Position numbers and translations under genes: made by a program
Shown here: one piece after another, positions 1 to 7,744 of the stretch
Numbering within the stretch: position 1 is the stretch's first letter
Layout: each line of letters begins with the position of its first letter
The notes under the pieces: model-generated
The model's database searches: none
What the model saw: only the letters and a program-made list of their open reading frames with translations
Told to the model about the DNA's origin: nothing
Assembly (NCBI RefSeq): GCF_003315595.1
Contig: NZ_QNQU01000008.1
Location: 124,001-188,000, forward strand
Length of the DNA stretch: 64,000 nt
Direction of reading: 5' to 3'
Source of the DNA: Pedobacter miscanthi
GTDB lineage: Bacteria > Bacteroidota > Bacteroidia > Sphingobacteriales > Sphingobacteriaceae

Positions 1-486
1 TTGTGGTGAAGTTCCTTCGAGCTTAACAAAGATGTAACCACTGTTCCAGGTCCAGAACATACCGTTTATAGGATCTAAAGCGCCGGTTTGTGCACCAGCA
101 AAGTTACGGGCGTAATCTACACCAATGGTGTATTCGATTTTAGTATAATCGCCCGTAGGAACGTCTTTTAAGGTAATGTTTGTCGATTCAGCTTTCGAAG
201 CATCAATTAAAAAATAGCTTTCCGGTATCAGGTAAGTGGTTCCGTCAGCTTTGCTTAACTTGATGTTACTTACATAATATTTAAAGATGTTGATTTTAAA
301 ATCTTCGCCTTTTGCATTTTTATAAGTAGTGGTATTTAAAACCAGCGGACTTCCGTTTACCTGGTTTTCGAACTCGATGGAAAAGGTAGATTTAGCATCA
401 GGGGTAACTTCTTCGGTGCTTTTTTTGCATGAAGATAATAGTATAATAGGACATACTAATGCCAATAAGTATTGTGATAATTTCAT
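1..486 (-). CDS. MbnP-like lipoprotein (partial, runs off left edge)
   Basis: Translating the minus strand from ATG 486 gives an open frame of 162 codons to the window edge. It begins with a short hydrophobic signal and a lipobox LSSC (Cys20), so it should be a lipidated envelope protein. The middle has FKINIFKYYVSNIKL and, near the edge, GMFWTWNSGYIFVKLEG; both are typical of the MbnP family, which often sits beside MauG-like cytochrome c peroxidases and is linked to copper. The family call rests on recognising these motifs. The C-terminal part and any peroxidase partner would lie beyond the window. The small Cys/His protein upstream on the same strand fits a metal-related unit. Confidence 0.75.
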   Translation of the reverse strand, partial: MKLSQYLLALVCPIILLSSCKKSTEEVTPDAKSTFSIEFENQVNGSPLVLNTTTYKNAKGEDFKINIFKYYVSNIKLSKADGTTYLIPESYFLIDASKAESTNITLKDVPTGDYTKIEYTIGVDYARNFAGAQTGALDPINGMFWTWNSGYIFVKLEGTSPQ

Positions 487-538
487 TTTAAGAAAATTGA
501 ATAAGTAAAAAATAATTTGTTGTTAGCCTACGCTTGGC

Positions 539-631
539 CGTCATTTCGAGCGGAACGCAGTGTGGTCGAGAAATCTATTTTAATAGATCTCTCTCCCGGA
601 TATTCGGGACTGTGCTTCAGTCGAGATGACG
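539..631. repeat. REP-like palindromic element, family A copy 1
   Basis: Starts CGTCATTTCGAGCGGAACGC and ends TTCAGTCGAGATGACG, so the two ends are inverted copies with AGATCT-containing sequence between. Six other full copies occur in this window (7621, 30681, 32279, 39534, 53814, 59167), all between genes. It separates the MbnP-like gene from the gene upstream of it. Confidence 0.85.
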
Positions 632-725
632 ACTGTTTTTATGAAAGTGATTCTTCGCTGTGCTCCGCATGGCAAATAGCCAAACAGTGCAGTAGCCATA
701 CTAACACATAAAAACTAAGAATTAC

Positions 726-1097
726 TTAAACCGTTTTCGGCGGATGAAAAATAGAAATTGAAAGATCTTTAACCGGTTTTTCGATATAAAGATTTTCTGA
801 AGTGATGATAAAATAAGGAATCTGATGATTTAAAGCTACCGTCTGAAATCTGGGTTCAGCTTCAGTAACTCTCTTTAGGTTTTCCTGCGCCTGTTTATTT
901 TTACCTTCGAGGTCTTTTAGTTTTTTGGCCAGGAAACACTGTCCATCGCAATGCAGTTCAGGATGTTCTTTATTGATACAAAATACACTGGTAATGTATT
1001 CTTTGTTCATTTTATAACCCGAATAAATGACCAATTGCATAAAACCGTTGCTAACGGTGCATGTGATGATAAGATATATAAGGATTTTTTTGAACAT
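726..1097 (-). CDS. Small envelope protein with Cys/His cluster, possible metal binder
   Basis: 123 aa when started at ATG 1097 (MFKKILIYL...), which gives a clean hydrophobic N-terminal segment; an upstream ATG at 1139 would only add 14 unlikely residues. Residues 40-54 read C-I-N-K-E-H-P-E-L-H-C-D-G-Q-C, with three Cys and two His in 15 residues followed by a Lys-rich stretch, and the C-terminus has HPP. I recognise this as a small Bacteroidota family of unknown role, frequently near copper or iron envelope genes. That association is from memory. The MbnP-like lipoprotein lies downstream on the same strand, 240 bases away across a repeat, so a shared metal-related function is inferred, not shown. 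Confidence 0.65.
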   Translation of the reverse strand: MFKKILIYLIITCTVSNGFMQLVIYSGYKMNKEYITSVFCINKEHPELHCDGQCFLAKKLKDLEGKNKQAQENLKRVTEAEPRFQTVALNHQIPYFIITSENLYIEKPVKDLSISIFHPPKTV

Positions 1098-1173
1098 GGT
1101 ATTGCGCTGCAAAAGTATTAAAGAAATTGATTGCAGCAAAGAAAAAATGAATTTGATGGTTGTACAATGTTTT

Positions 1174-1260
1174 TTGCCACGGATTCACGGAGGTCACGGA
1201 ATACTTTCTTATGCATTCTTAGCTATAACTTCTCTGTGCTATCTGTGTCTCCGTGGCAAA
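1174..1260. repeat. Inverted 'CCACGGA...TCCGTGG' intergenic repeat, family E
   Basis: Ends are TTGCCACGGATTCACGGAGG and GTGTCTCCGTGGCAAA, an inverted pair. A related half copy is at 2152-2181 after the next gene, and weaker relatives occur at 45591-45614 and 46306-46355. The stretch 1098-1398 otherwise holds nothing recognisable. Confidence 0.6.
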
Positions 1261-1398
1261 TAAAAAGGATATGGCAAAACGAAAGGTCTTAGCGCGACGC
1301 TAAGACCAGAAATAGATCTGTGATTAAAAACTCCGTGCCTACAAATTACCTGTATTTTTAGTTTAAAATAAATTTTACTTATCTTGCCCTACACAAAA

Positions 1399-2139
1399 AT
1401 GAAACCTATGAAATTACTTAAAACTATCGCGATGATGATGGTACTGTCATCATGCGCCAAAAAAGAGATGCCAGATGTACCGCCTACGTTTAATGATCCC
1501 AATTGGACCAGAATCGAAATTGCAGATGGGAAAGAAGCCCATGCCATTTACGGAAATATTGATGATACGCTAATGGTATCAACCCTTACCGAAATCTACC
1601 AAACTACCAATAAGGGCAAAACGTGGCAAAGAACAAAGGTAAATCATCAACCTATCTACGGTTTTTTATCAGTTAAGGATACGGTTTTCGCATTGCAGGC
1701 CAATAGCCTTAAAAACAAAGACAATCAATTGCTTGCCACATTTAGTCAGTTTTTTACACTCGATAAAGGATTTACCTGGAAAAGATGTACTCAATATAAT
1801 GTTTCTGAAGAAAGATCGCAGGAATTTGCAACGATTGCTCTGGATAATCAGGTGAAAATTAAACTAAAAGAAAATTTAGAACCCATTAATGGTAATCCGG
1901 ATCATAATTATATCTTAAAACGTGATATTGAAATTTTCGAACATGGATTTTCAAAGATACTTCCTGTTCCTTTTGATAACCAAATCACCAATCTACATGT
2001 AGATGAGATGGGAAGATTGTATGTCTCAGCCACGCAGAGTATCCACGATAAAAAAACAGGAAAGTCTGTTTCATCTGAAAAAAATCAACCTGCTATTATT
2101 TATATTTCTAAGAAAAACGTAAAGGAGTTAATTAATTAA
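1399..2139 (+). CDS. BNR/Asp-box-like lipoprotein, function unknown
   Basis: 246 aa from ATG 1399; the frame extends to a TTG at 1384, but ATG 1399 gives a normal lipoprotein signal ending LSSC (Cys19), so export to the envelope is expected. Two segments, TTNKGKTWQ and TLDKGFTWK, match the Asp-box (BNR) pattern of S/T-x-D/N-x-G-x-T-W found in beta-propeller proteins such as sialidases and photosystem-assembly factors. With only two to three such blades visible, no catalytic site is evident and the substrate is unknown. It is a single-gene unit bounded by family E repeats and a strong bidirectional terminator. Confidence 0.7.
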   Translation: MKPMKLLKTIAMMMVLSSCAKKEMPDVPPTFNDPNWTRIEIADGKEAHAIYGNIDDTLMVSTLTEIYQTTNKGKTWQRTKVNHQPIYGFLSVKDTVFALQANSLKNKDNQLLATFSQFFTLDKGFTWKRCTQYNVSEERSQEFATIALDNQVKIKLKENLEPINGNPDHNYILKRDIEIFEHGFSKILPVPFDNQITNLHVDEMGRLYVSATQSIHDKKTGKSVSSEKNQPAIIYISKKNVKELIN

Positions 2140-2151
2140 TAATCGCAAATC

Positions 2152-2181
2152 CTCCGTGCTAATCCGTGCCTCCGTGGCAAA
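2152..2181. repeat. Half copy of family E repeat
   Basis: CTCCGTGCTAATCCGTGCCTCCGTGGCAAA-type sequence directly after the lipoprotein stop, sharing its CTCCGTGGCAAATAAAA end with the copy at 1174-1260. Confidence 0.5.
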
Positions 2182-2226
2182 TAAAATAAGATGTAGCAAA
2201 ACAAATGAGTGATGGCACTAAACAAA

Positions 2227-2267
2227 AAACACAGATGAAGCTCATTCATCTGTGTTTATCTTTTTTA
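2227..2267. terminator. Bidirectional intrinsic terminator
   Basis: A 13-bp perfect stem (AAACACAGATGAA at 2227-2239 with its complement at 2245-2257, 5-base loop) has an A-run before it and a T-run after it. It sits between the convergent lipoprotein gene and phosphoglucomutase gene, so it can stop both transcripts. Confidence 0.85.
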
Positions 2268-2310
2268 TCTCCCGAATTGTCGGGATAAATTGTGGTATCA
2301 GTGATTAAAA

Positions 2311-4047
2311 CTATGCCTGCAAATCAGCCATTACTGCTTTAATCTTTTCTCCAAGTTGTGCATTAACCGCATCAAAATCCTTTCTATCGGCTAAAGGTGC
2401 ATTAACACTGCAATAGAACTTAATTTTTGGTTCTGTACCACTCGGACGGGCCGAAACAATACTTCCATCTTCGGTAATAAACTGTAAAACATCAGAAGTT
2501 GGGTAGTCTAATTTGGTTACTTTGCCTGTTGCTAAATCAGTTTCCTGGCTTAGTTCGTAATCTTTCAGTACCGAAACTTTCGATCCGCCTAATGATGCAG
2601 GCGGATTTTCCCTGAATTTAACCATCATGGCCTTAATTTCTTCGGCACCTGATTTACCTTTTTTGGTTAATGAAACTAAATCTTCTTTATAAAGGCCATA
2701 TTCTACATACATATCTAATAAGGCGTTGTATAAACTTGCACCTTTATCTTTGTAGTAAGCTGTCATTTCAGAGATGAACGCCGCAGAAACCACTGCATCC
2801 TTATCACGTACCAGATCACCGATCAGGTAGCCATAACTTTCTTCACCACCACCAATAAAATATTTTTTACCTTCCAGTTCTGTCATTAACTGACCGATGT
2901 ACTTAAATCCTGTTAAAGTATTATAATAGGTTACATTTTTCTTTTTGGCAATTTCTTCGATCAGGTTAGAAGTAACAATGGTTTTTACAATGAACTGGTT
3001 GCCATCTAATTTGCCGCTGTCTTGCCAGGCCGACAATAAATAATTGATCAATAAACTACCGGTTTGGTTACCATTAAGCAAAACCCATTCTCCATCATTG
3101 TCTTTAACCGCAATACCTACACGGTCGGCATCAGGATCTGTGGCCAATACTAAATCAGCATCAATTTCCTTTGCTTTATTCATGGCAAGGGTTAAAGCTT
3201 CTTTTTCTTCAGGGTTAGGATAAACTACTGTTGGGAAATTTCCATCTGGTGTGCTTTGCTCTTCAACAATGGTTACATTTGTAAAACCAAACTGTTCTAA
3301 AGCTTTAGGAACTAAGGTAATTCCCGTACCATGTATAGGAGAGTACACAATTTTTAGATCGTGCTGTCTCTTTATGGCTTCCGGAGAAATAGAAAGTGCA
3401 GTGATGCCATCTAAATACAATTTATCAACATCTTCGCCGATTAATTGAATGTTTGCCTCAACACGGTCAAATTTAACTTCGTCGATGCTTTTAATTTTAT
3501 TTACTTCATCAATTACCAGTTTGTCATCAGGAGAGGTAAACTGACCACCATCAGCACCATAAGCTTTGTAACCGTTGTATTCTTTAGGGTTATGCGATGC
3601 CGTTAACATCACACCGCTTTTGCAACCAAAATGACGTACTGCGAAAGATAATTCAGGTGTTGGCCTTAAAGCAGAAAAGAAATAAACTTTAATGCCGTTG
3701 GCAGAGAAAACATCTGCAGTAATTTTTGCAAAATAATCAGAATTATTGCGGCTATCGTGTGCAATGGCTACGCGGATTTCTTCGCCAGGATATTTATTGT
3801 TCAGGTAATTTGCTAACCCCTGGGTAGCGGTACCAATGGTATATTTGTTGATACGGTTAGAGCCTGCGCCCATAATACCACGTAAACCACCCGTTCCAAA
3901 TTCTAAACTTCTGTAAAATGCATCGGTTAATTCGGTGGTTGCATCTTTATCTACAAGGGCTTGTATTTCTGCCTTGGTATTTTCATCATAATTTCCACTT
4001 AGCCACTGATTGATTGTAGCTTGTGTTGATTGGTCAATTGCCTGCAT
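2311..4047 (-). CDS. pgcA: Phosphoglucomutase/phosphomannomutase family enzyme (phospho-sugar mutase)
   Basis: 578 aa cytoplasmic enzyme of the alpha-D-phosphohexomutase superfamily, interconverting hexose 1- and 6-phosphates via a phosphoserine. Motifs in order: TASHNP with active Ser151, the Mg2+ loop DPDADR at 304-309, the sugar-binding GGGEES at 398-403, and the C-terminal phosphate-binding RPSGTEPK near residue 545. Length (about 580) fits the PgcA/PGM2 branch rather than the 450-residue GlmM branch. Start ATG 4047 gives MQAIDQS, without an alternative. It is monocistronic, divergent from aspartate kinase. Whether glucose or mannose phosphate is preferred cannot be told from sequence. 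Confidence 0.93.
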   Translation of the reverse strand: MQAIDQSTQATINQWLSGNYDENTKAEIQALVDKDATTELTDAFYRSLEFGTGGLRGIMGAGSNRINKYTIGTATQGLANYLNNKYPGEEIRVAIAHDSRNNSDYFAKITADVFSANGIKVYFFSALRPTPELSFAVRHFGCKSGVMLTASHNPKEYNGYKAYGADGGQFTSPDDKLVIDEVNKIKSIDEVKFDRVEANIQLIGEDVDKLYLDGITALSISPEAIKRQHDLKIVYSPIHGTGITLVPKALEQFGFTNVTIVEEQSTPDGNFPTVVYPNPEEKEALTLAMNKAKEIDADLVLATDPDADRVGIAVKDNDGEWVLLNGNQTGSLLINYLLSAWQDSGKLDGNQFIVKTIVTSNLIEEIAKKKNVTYYNTLTGFKYIGQLMTELEGKKYFIGGGEESYGYLIGDLVRDKDAVVSAAFISEMTAYYKDKGASLYNALLDMYVEYGLYKEDLVSLTKKGKSGAEEIKAMMVKFRENPPASLGGSKVSVLKDYELSQETDLATGKVTKLDYPTSDVLQFITEDGSIVSARPSGTEPKIKFYCSVNAPLADRKDFDAVNAQLGEKIKAVMADLQA

Positions 4048-4308
4048 TGAGCTGTTTTTTTAATTTAATATCTGGTGTTGAACAAATTTTAACGGATGAT
4101 GTTTGGTTAAAAACCATTTATTTCAATCCATCCAAATTTTATTTTGTTGAGGGTGTTGCTTTTAAGCTGCTTTTGCTTATTTTCACGCCCCGATACAATA
4201 ATAAAGAAAATCCAGTATTAATGGTGGGCGATTGTAACTTTTTTAAAATAGTTGTAAAACTTGCAGCGTTACCGTCGTTTCATCCCGGATAAAAACCAAT
4301 TGATTAAG

Positions 4309-5622
4309 ATGAAAATATTAAAATTTGGGGGTACTTCTGTAGGTAGTCCCGAGCGCATGACGAAATTGTTGGATATCATTAATCCAAATGAAGAGCAGAT
4401 TGTAGTTTTATCAGCCGTGTCTGGTACTACAAATAGTTTAGTGGAAATTGCAAATCATTTTTTAGCTGGGGATAAGAAGAAGGGAAGCGAGTGCGTCGAA
4501 AATCTATATCAAAAATATAAAACTTTTGTTGTTGAATTATTGCCTGCTGCCGAGTTTCAGGAGCAGGGAAATGAAGTAATCGATTATCATTTTGGCTTTT
4601 TGGCCGGATTGGCAAACGATATTTTTACTTCAATTGAAGAAAAAGTGGTATTAGCTCAAGGCGAGTTATTATCTACAACTTTATATCACATTTATCTGAA
4701 ATCTATCGGCGTACCATCAGTATTGTTGCCGGCGCTGGATTTTATGAAAACAGATGAGGATAATGAACCTGATATCCCTTTTACCACCAAACATTTAACA
4801 CCGTTACTGGAACAACATAAAGACAATAAATTATTCATTACGCAAGGATACATCTGCAGAAACAGTTTTGGCGAAGTAGATAACCTGCGCCGTGGCGGTA
4901 GCGATTATACTGCATCTCTTTTAGGTGCAGCAATTCTGGCCGAAGAAGTTCAAATCTGGACGGATATCGACGGGATGCATAATAACGATCCACGTATTGT
5001 TAAAGGCACTAAACCAATTGCGCAGTTATCATTCGACGAAGCAGCCGAGCTGGCTTATTTCGGTGCGAAGATTCTGCATCCGCAATCGGTTTTCCCGGCA
5101 CAGAAATACAAAATCCCGGTCCGCTTGCTAAATACTATGGAACCTTCTGCAGCTGGTACTTTGATTACGCATGATAGCGAAAGGGGTAAAATTAAATCGA
5201 TTGCCGCTAAAGATGGCATTACGGCTATCCGTATCCAATCGAGCAGGATGTTGTTGGCTTATGGTTTCTTACGCCGAGTTTTTGAGGTTTTCGAACGTTA
5301 CAAAACTCCAATCGATATGATTACCACTTCTGAGGTTGCCGTATCGTTAACCATTGATGAAACAGCGCATTTACCGCAGATTATCGAGGAACTGGAAAGT
5401 TTTGGGACGGTTGAAGTGGATACCGATCATAGCATTGTTTGTGTGGTAGGCGACTTTGGTTCAGAAAAACATGGTTTTGCCAGCAGGGTTTTAGAAGGGT
5501 TAAAACACATCCCAATCCGTATGATTTCTTACGGTGGAAGTAACTATAACGTTTCGCTTTTGATTTTAAGCGAGTATAAAACTGAAGCTTTAAGAAGTTT
5601 ACACAATAGATTATTCGAATAA
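4309..5622 (+). CDS. lysC: Aspartate kinase (monofunctional)
   Basis: 437 aa, started at ATG 4309 because the next residues give the invariant KFGGTSVGS nucleotide-binding motif; the frame runs 48 bases further upstream without good codons. Later motifs are RRGGSDYTASLLGAA (aspartate and phosphate binding) and a C-terminal pair of ACT domains (about residues 300-437) that normally mediate feedback by lysine or threonine. It makes aspartyl phosphate, the entry to lysine, methionine, threonine and diaminopimelate. No homoserine dehydrogenase domain is fused. Diaminopimelate decarboxylase lies 0.8 kb downstream on the same strand, consistent with a lysine/DAP role, but four small genes lie between them. 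Confidence 0.93.
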   Translation: MKILKFGGTSVGSPERMTKLLDIINPNEEQIVVLSAVSGTTNSLVEIANHFLAGDKKKGSECVENLYQKYKTFVVELLPAAEFQEQGNEVIDYHFGFLAGLANDIFTSIEEKVVLAQGELLSTTLYHIYLKSIGVPSVLLPALDFMKTDEDNEPDIPFTTKHLTPLLEQHKDNKLFITQGYICRNSFGEVDNLRRGGSDYTASLLGAAILAEEVQIWTDIDGMHNNDPRIVKGTKPIAQLSFDEAAELAYFGAKILHPQSVFPAQKYKIPVRLLNTMEPSAAGTLITHDSERGKIKSIAAKDGITAIRIQSSRMLLAYGFLRRVFEVFERYKTPIDMITTSEVAVSLTIDETAHLPQIIEELESFGTVEVDTDHSIVCVVGDFGSEKHGFASRVLEGLKHIPIRMISYGGSNYNVSLLILSEYKTEALRSLHNRLFE

Positions 5623-5641
5623 AAAATCTTATATTAGCATT

Positions 5642-5848
5642 ATGAATGAGGTGTTTTTTTTGGTAGAAGAAAGTTTAGAAGGGGGCTATGTAGCCAAAGC
5701 CTTAGGTGAATCTATTTTTACTGAGGCAGAGAGTATGGATGAATTGAGAATCAATATCAAAGAGGCCGTACTTTGTCATTTTGATGAAGATAAGCTGCCA
5801 AAAATTATCCGAATTCATTCTGTTAAAGAGGAACTTTTGACTGTGTAA
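5642..5848 (+). CDS. hicB: HicB-family antitoxin
   Basis: 68 aa. The N-terminal pattern F-F-L-V-E-E-S-L-E-G-G-Y-V-A-K-A-L-G-E-S-I is the HicB partial RNase H-like fold, and MDELRINIKEAV is its usual helix. It lacks the C-terminal ribbon-helix-helix or HTH seen in longer HicB proteins, so DNA binding is uncertain. It starts 19 bases after aspartate kinase and ends 17 bases before the HicA gene, so it may be co-transcribed with lysC. HicB-before-HicA order is the less common arrangement but is known. Confidence 0.85.
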   Translation: MNEVFFLVEESLEGGYVAKALGESIFTEAESMDELRINIKEAVLCHFDEDKLPKIIRIHSVKEELLTV

Positions 5849-5865
5849 AAGTTGTTTCCTTTTTT

Positions 5866-6099
5866 ATGAAAACACCGCGTGATCTATCTGCTACAGATTT
5901 AATCAAGATACTGAAGAAATTTGGTTATGAGGTTACCCGTCAGAAAGGAAGTCATCTTCGGTTATCGATTACCGTTGGAGAAATAACACATCATGTTACC
6001 ATTCCCAACCACAATCCTTTAAAATTAGGAACATTATTATCAATAGTTAACGATGTAAGTGATTTTTTAAAAATCCCAAAAACTGAAATTTTAAAGTAA
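5866..6099 (+). CDS. hicA: HicA-family mRNA interferase toxin
   Basis: 77 aa. DLIKILKKFGYEVTRQKGSH is the HicA dsRBD-like motif with the catalytic His in G-S-H (about residue 28), followed by the basic/aromatic strand THHVTIPNHNPLKLGTL. HicA toxins cleave mRNA when not bound by HicB. The usual small size (60-80 aa) fits. Both catalytic and structural elements look intact, so the pair should be active. Inserted between two diaminopimelate-pathway genes. Confidence 0.88.
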   Translation: MKTPRDLSATDLIKILKKFGYEVTRQKGSHLRLSITVGEITHHVTIPNHNPLKLGTLLSIVNDVSDFLKIPKTEILK

Positions 6100-6101
6100 A
6101 A

Positions 6102-6266
6102 TTATTCGAATAAGAGGAAAAAAGCACCGATAGCTACCAGCAAGCCGATTAGGAAATGAAAAGCCAGAAAGCTTGCCGGTAGCAATCCGTTTTTATGTTT
6201 TTTGTAAGAGTTATATAACCCTGCAGAAAGAATAAGGATGATAAATACGGCTGCTGCTATCTTCAT
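6102..6266 (-). CDS. Small two-helix membrane protein (54 aa)
   Basis: Read from ATG 6266 to TAA 6102. It has two hydrophobic segments (residues about 4-17 and 33-53) separated by a short basic loop YKKHKNG, so it should be a tiny inner-membrane protein. Its ATG overlaps the TGA of the upstream 56-aa protein (ATGA), a sign of translational coupling and a good reason to think both are real. No family recognised. Its stop is 3 bases from the convergent hicA stop. Below 60 aa, so easily missed by automatic annotation. Confidence 0.6.
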   Translation of the reverse strand: MKIAAAVFIILILSAGLYNSYKKHKNGLLPASFLAFHFLIGLLVAIGAFFLLFE

Positions 6267-6433
6267 TTTTTGATAAATAAAAGGAAAAGTACAATAAAGA
6301 GCAACACGATAAAAAACCGGATTTTTCCGTTGTACTGTTTCTGGGTAATTCTTCCGTGCTTTAAATCCAGGTAGTTACCCAAATAAATTAGCCCAAAGAA
6401 TAAAATTAAAATTATAATAAGGAATCTGAACAT
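6263..6433 (-). CDS. Small two-helix membrane protein (56 aa)
   Basis: Started at ATG 6433 (MFRFLIIILILFFG...), giving two hydrophobic segments flanking LKHGRITQKQYNGKIRF; an in-frame ATG at 6466 would add 11 residues and lie inside lysA. The start codon shares the palindrome CATG with the lysA start on the other strand, so the two coding sequences overlap head to head by 2 bases. Operon with the 54-aa protein at 6102-6266. No recognised family or function. Confidence 0.6.
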   Translation of the reverse strand: MFRFLIIILILFFGLIYLGNYLDLKHGRITQKQYNGKIRFFIVLLFIVLFLLFIKK

Positions 6434-7604
6434 GTTCGCCGATAAAGATATATCAAAGTTTAACAATATTGAAACGCCTTTTTACTACTATGATACCGAT
6501 TTGTTGCAAAAAACCTTGCGCACCTGTGCAGATGCAGCAGCTCCGTATCAATTTCATATCCACTATGCCCTAAAGGCAAATTTCAATGCTGTGCTGTTAA
6601 ACCAGATCAAAGAAATTGGTTTTGGTGCCGATTGTGTGAGCGCAGGAGAGGTAAGAAGAGCTGTTGAGGTTGGTTTCGACAACAAAAAAATAGTTTTTGC
6701 CGGGGTAGGTAAATCTGATAAAGAAATAAACGAGGCCCTTGATCTTGATATTTTCTGCTTTAACGTAGAATCTATCCAGGAACTGGAAGTCCTAAATGAA
6801 CTTGCCGCCAAAAAAGGCAAAACCGCACAGGTAGCCATCCGCATTAACCCAAATGTTGATGCACATACCCACCACAACATTACCACAGGTTTAGATGAAA
6901 ATAAATTCGGAATTAACTCATGGGACCTACCAGAATGTGCCGAAACTTTAAAAGCTTCGCCTAACCTAAAATTTATCGGTATCCACTTCCATATCGGTTC
7001 GCAGATTACCAATCTGGATGTTTATAAAAACCTTTGCGTACGTGTTAACGAATTTGCAGCCTGGTTTGAAGATAAAGGTTTTAATCTTCAGGTATTAAAC
7101 GTTGGTGGCGGTTTAGGAATCGATTATTACAATCCTGATCACCAGATTCCTGATTTCGAATCATACTTTAAGATTTTTAACGAATTTTTAACCGTTAAAC
7201 CTGGTCAGGAAGTACATTTCGAATTGGGCAGGGCTTTAGTGGGCCAATCTGCTTCATTGATTACTCGGGTGCTCTACATCAAAAACGGTAAAAAGAAAAA
7301 CTTTGTGGTTTTAGATGCCGGTATGACCGAATTAATGCGTCCGGCTTTATATCAGGCGTATCATAAAATAGAGAATTTAAGTCGGAAGTCCGAAGTCGGA
7401 AGTCCGGAGTCAACAGCCGTAAAATATGATATAGTAGGACCAATCTGTGAAAGTACCGACTGTTTTGGCAAAGAAGTAGAGCAACCTGAATCGTTCAGGG
7501 GTGATATCTTTGCCATCCGCAGTGCCGGCGCTTATGGAGAGGTAATGGCTTCGAAATACAATTTAAGAGATGCTATAAGATCGGTTTATAGTTACGAGAT
7601 ATAA
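6432..7604 (+). CDS. lysA: Diaminopimelate decarboxylase
   Basis: 390 aa PLP enzyme of the alanine-racemase/ornithine decarboxylase fold that converts meso-diaminopimelate to lysine. HYALKAN carries the PLP lysine (K48); HFHIGSQ, NVGGGLGIDY and ELGRALVG are substrate and phosphate motifs; CESTDCFG supplies the active cysteine from the partner subunit, and GAYGEVMASKYN closes the barrel. Residues 317-327 (SRKSEVGSPES) are an insertion encoded by a 14-bp tandem repeat; it stays in frame and falls before the CESTDC motif, probably in a surface loop. Likely still functional. Aspartate kinase is upstream on the same strand. Confidence 0.93.
   Translation: MFADKDISKFNNIETPFYYYDTDLLQKTLRTCADAAAPYQFHIHYALKANFNAVLLNQIKEIGFGADCVSAGEVRRAVEVGFDNKKIVFAGVGKSDKEINEALDLDIFCFNVESIQELEVLNELAAKKGKTAQVAIRINPNVDAHTHHNITTGLDENKFGINSWDLPECAETLKASPNLKFIGIHFHIGSQITNLDVYKNLCVRVNEFAAWFEDKGFNLQVLNVGGGLGIDYYNPDHQIPDFESYFKIFNEFLTVKPGQEVHFELGRALVGQSASLITRVLYIKNGKKKNFVVLDAGMTELMRPALYQAYHKIENLSRKSEVGSPESTAVKYDIVGPICESTDCFGKEVEQPESFRGDIFAIRSAGAYGEVMASKYNLRDAIRSVYSYEI
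7380..7411 (+). repeat. 14-bp tandem repeat inside lysA
   Basis: AGTCGGAAGTCCGA at 7380-7393 is repeated with one change at 7394-7407 and begins a third time. It encodes R-K-S-E-V-G-S-P-E-S. Similar AAGTCGGA...GTCCGAAAG text occurs between genes at about 53560-53585, so this looks like an intergenic repeat that landed in a gene. Confidence 0.75.
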
Positions 7605-7620
7605 TTGATCTTTCAGAAAC

Positions 7621-7706
7621 CGTCATCTCGACCGCAACGCAGTGAAGCGGAGAGATCTATCTCGAAATAGATCTCTCGACTACGTTACACTCCGCTCGAG
7701 ATGACG
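7621..7706. repeat. REP-like palindromic element, family A copy 2
   Basis: Begins CGTCATCTCGACCGCAACGC and ends TCCGCTCGAGATGACG, an inverted pair around CTATCTCGAAATAGATCTC. Lies between convergent lysA and the ABC ATPase gene and could act as transcript end. Confidence 0.85.
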
Positions 7707-7744
7707 TTTTTTTATTGTAAGTGTATCTCAATGACGGCTTTTGT

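Noticed and set aside
517-711. 64-aa plus-strand frame
   Set aside because: It lies almost wholly inside a family A palindromic repeat, so its residues are translated repeat sequence.
4023-4292. 89-aa plus-strand frame between pgcA and lysC
   Set aside because: It overlaps the pgcA start on the opposite strand, has no family-like motifs, and covers the promoter region of lysC.
6563-7012. 149-aa minus-strand frame inside lysA
   Set aside because: Shadow of a clear enzyme gene; composition is rich in Ser/Leu as expected for antisense frames.
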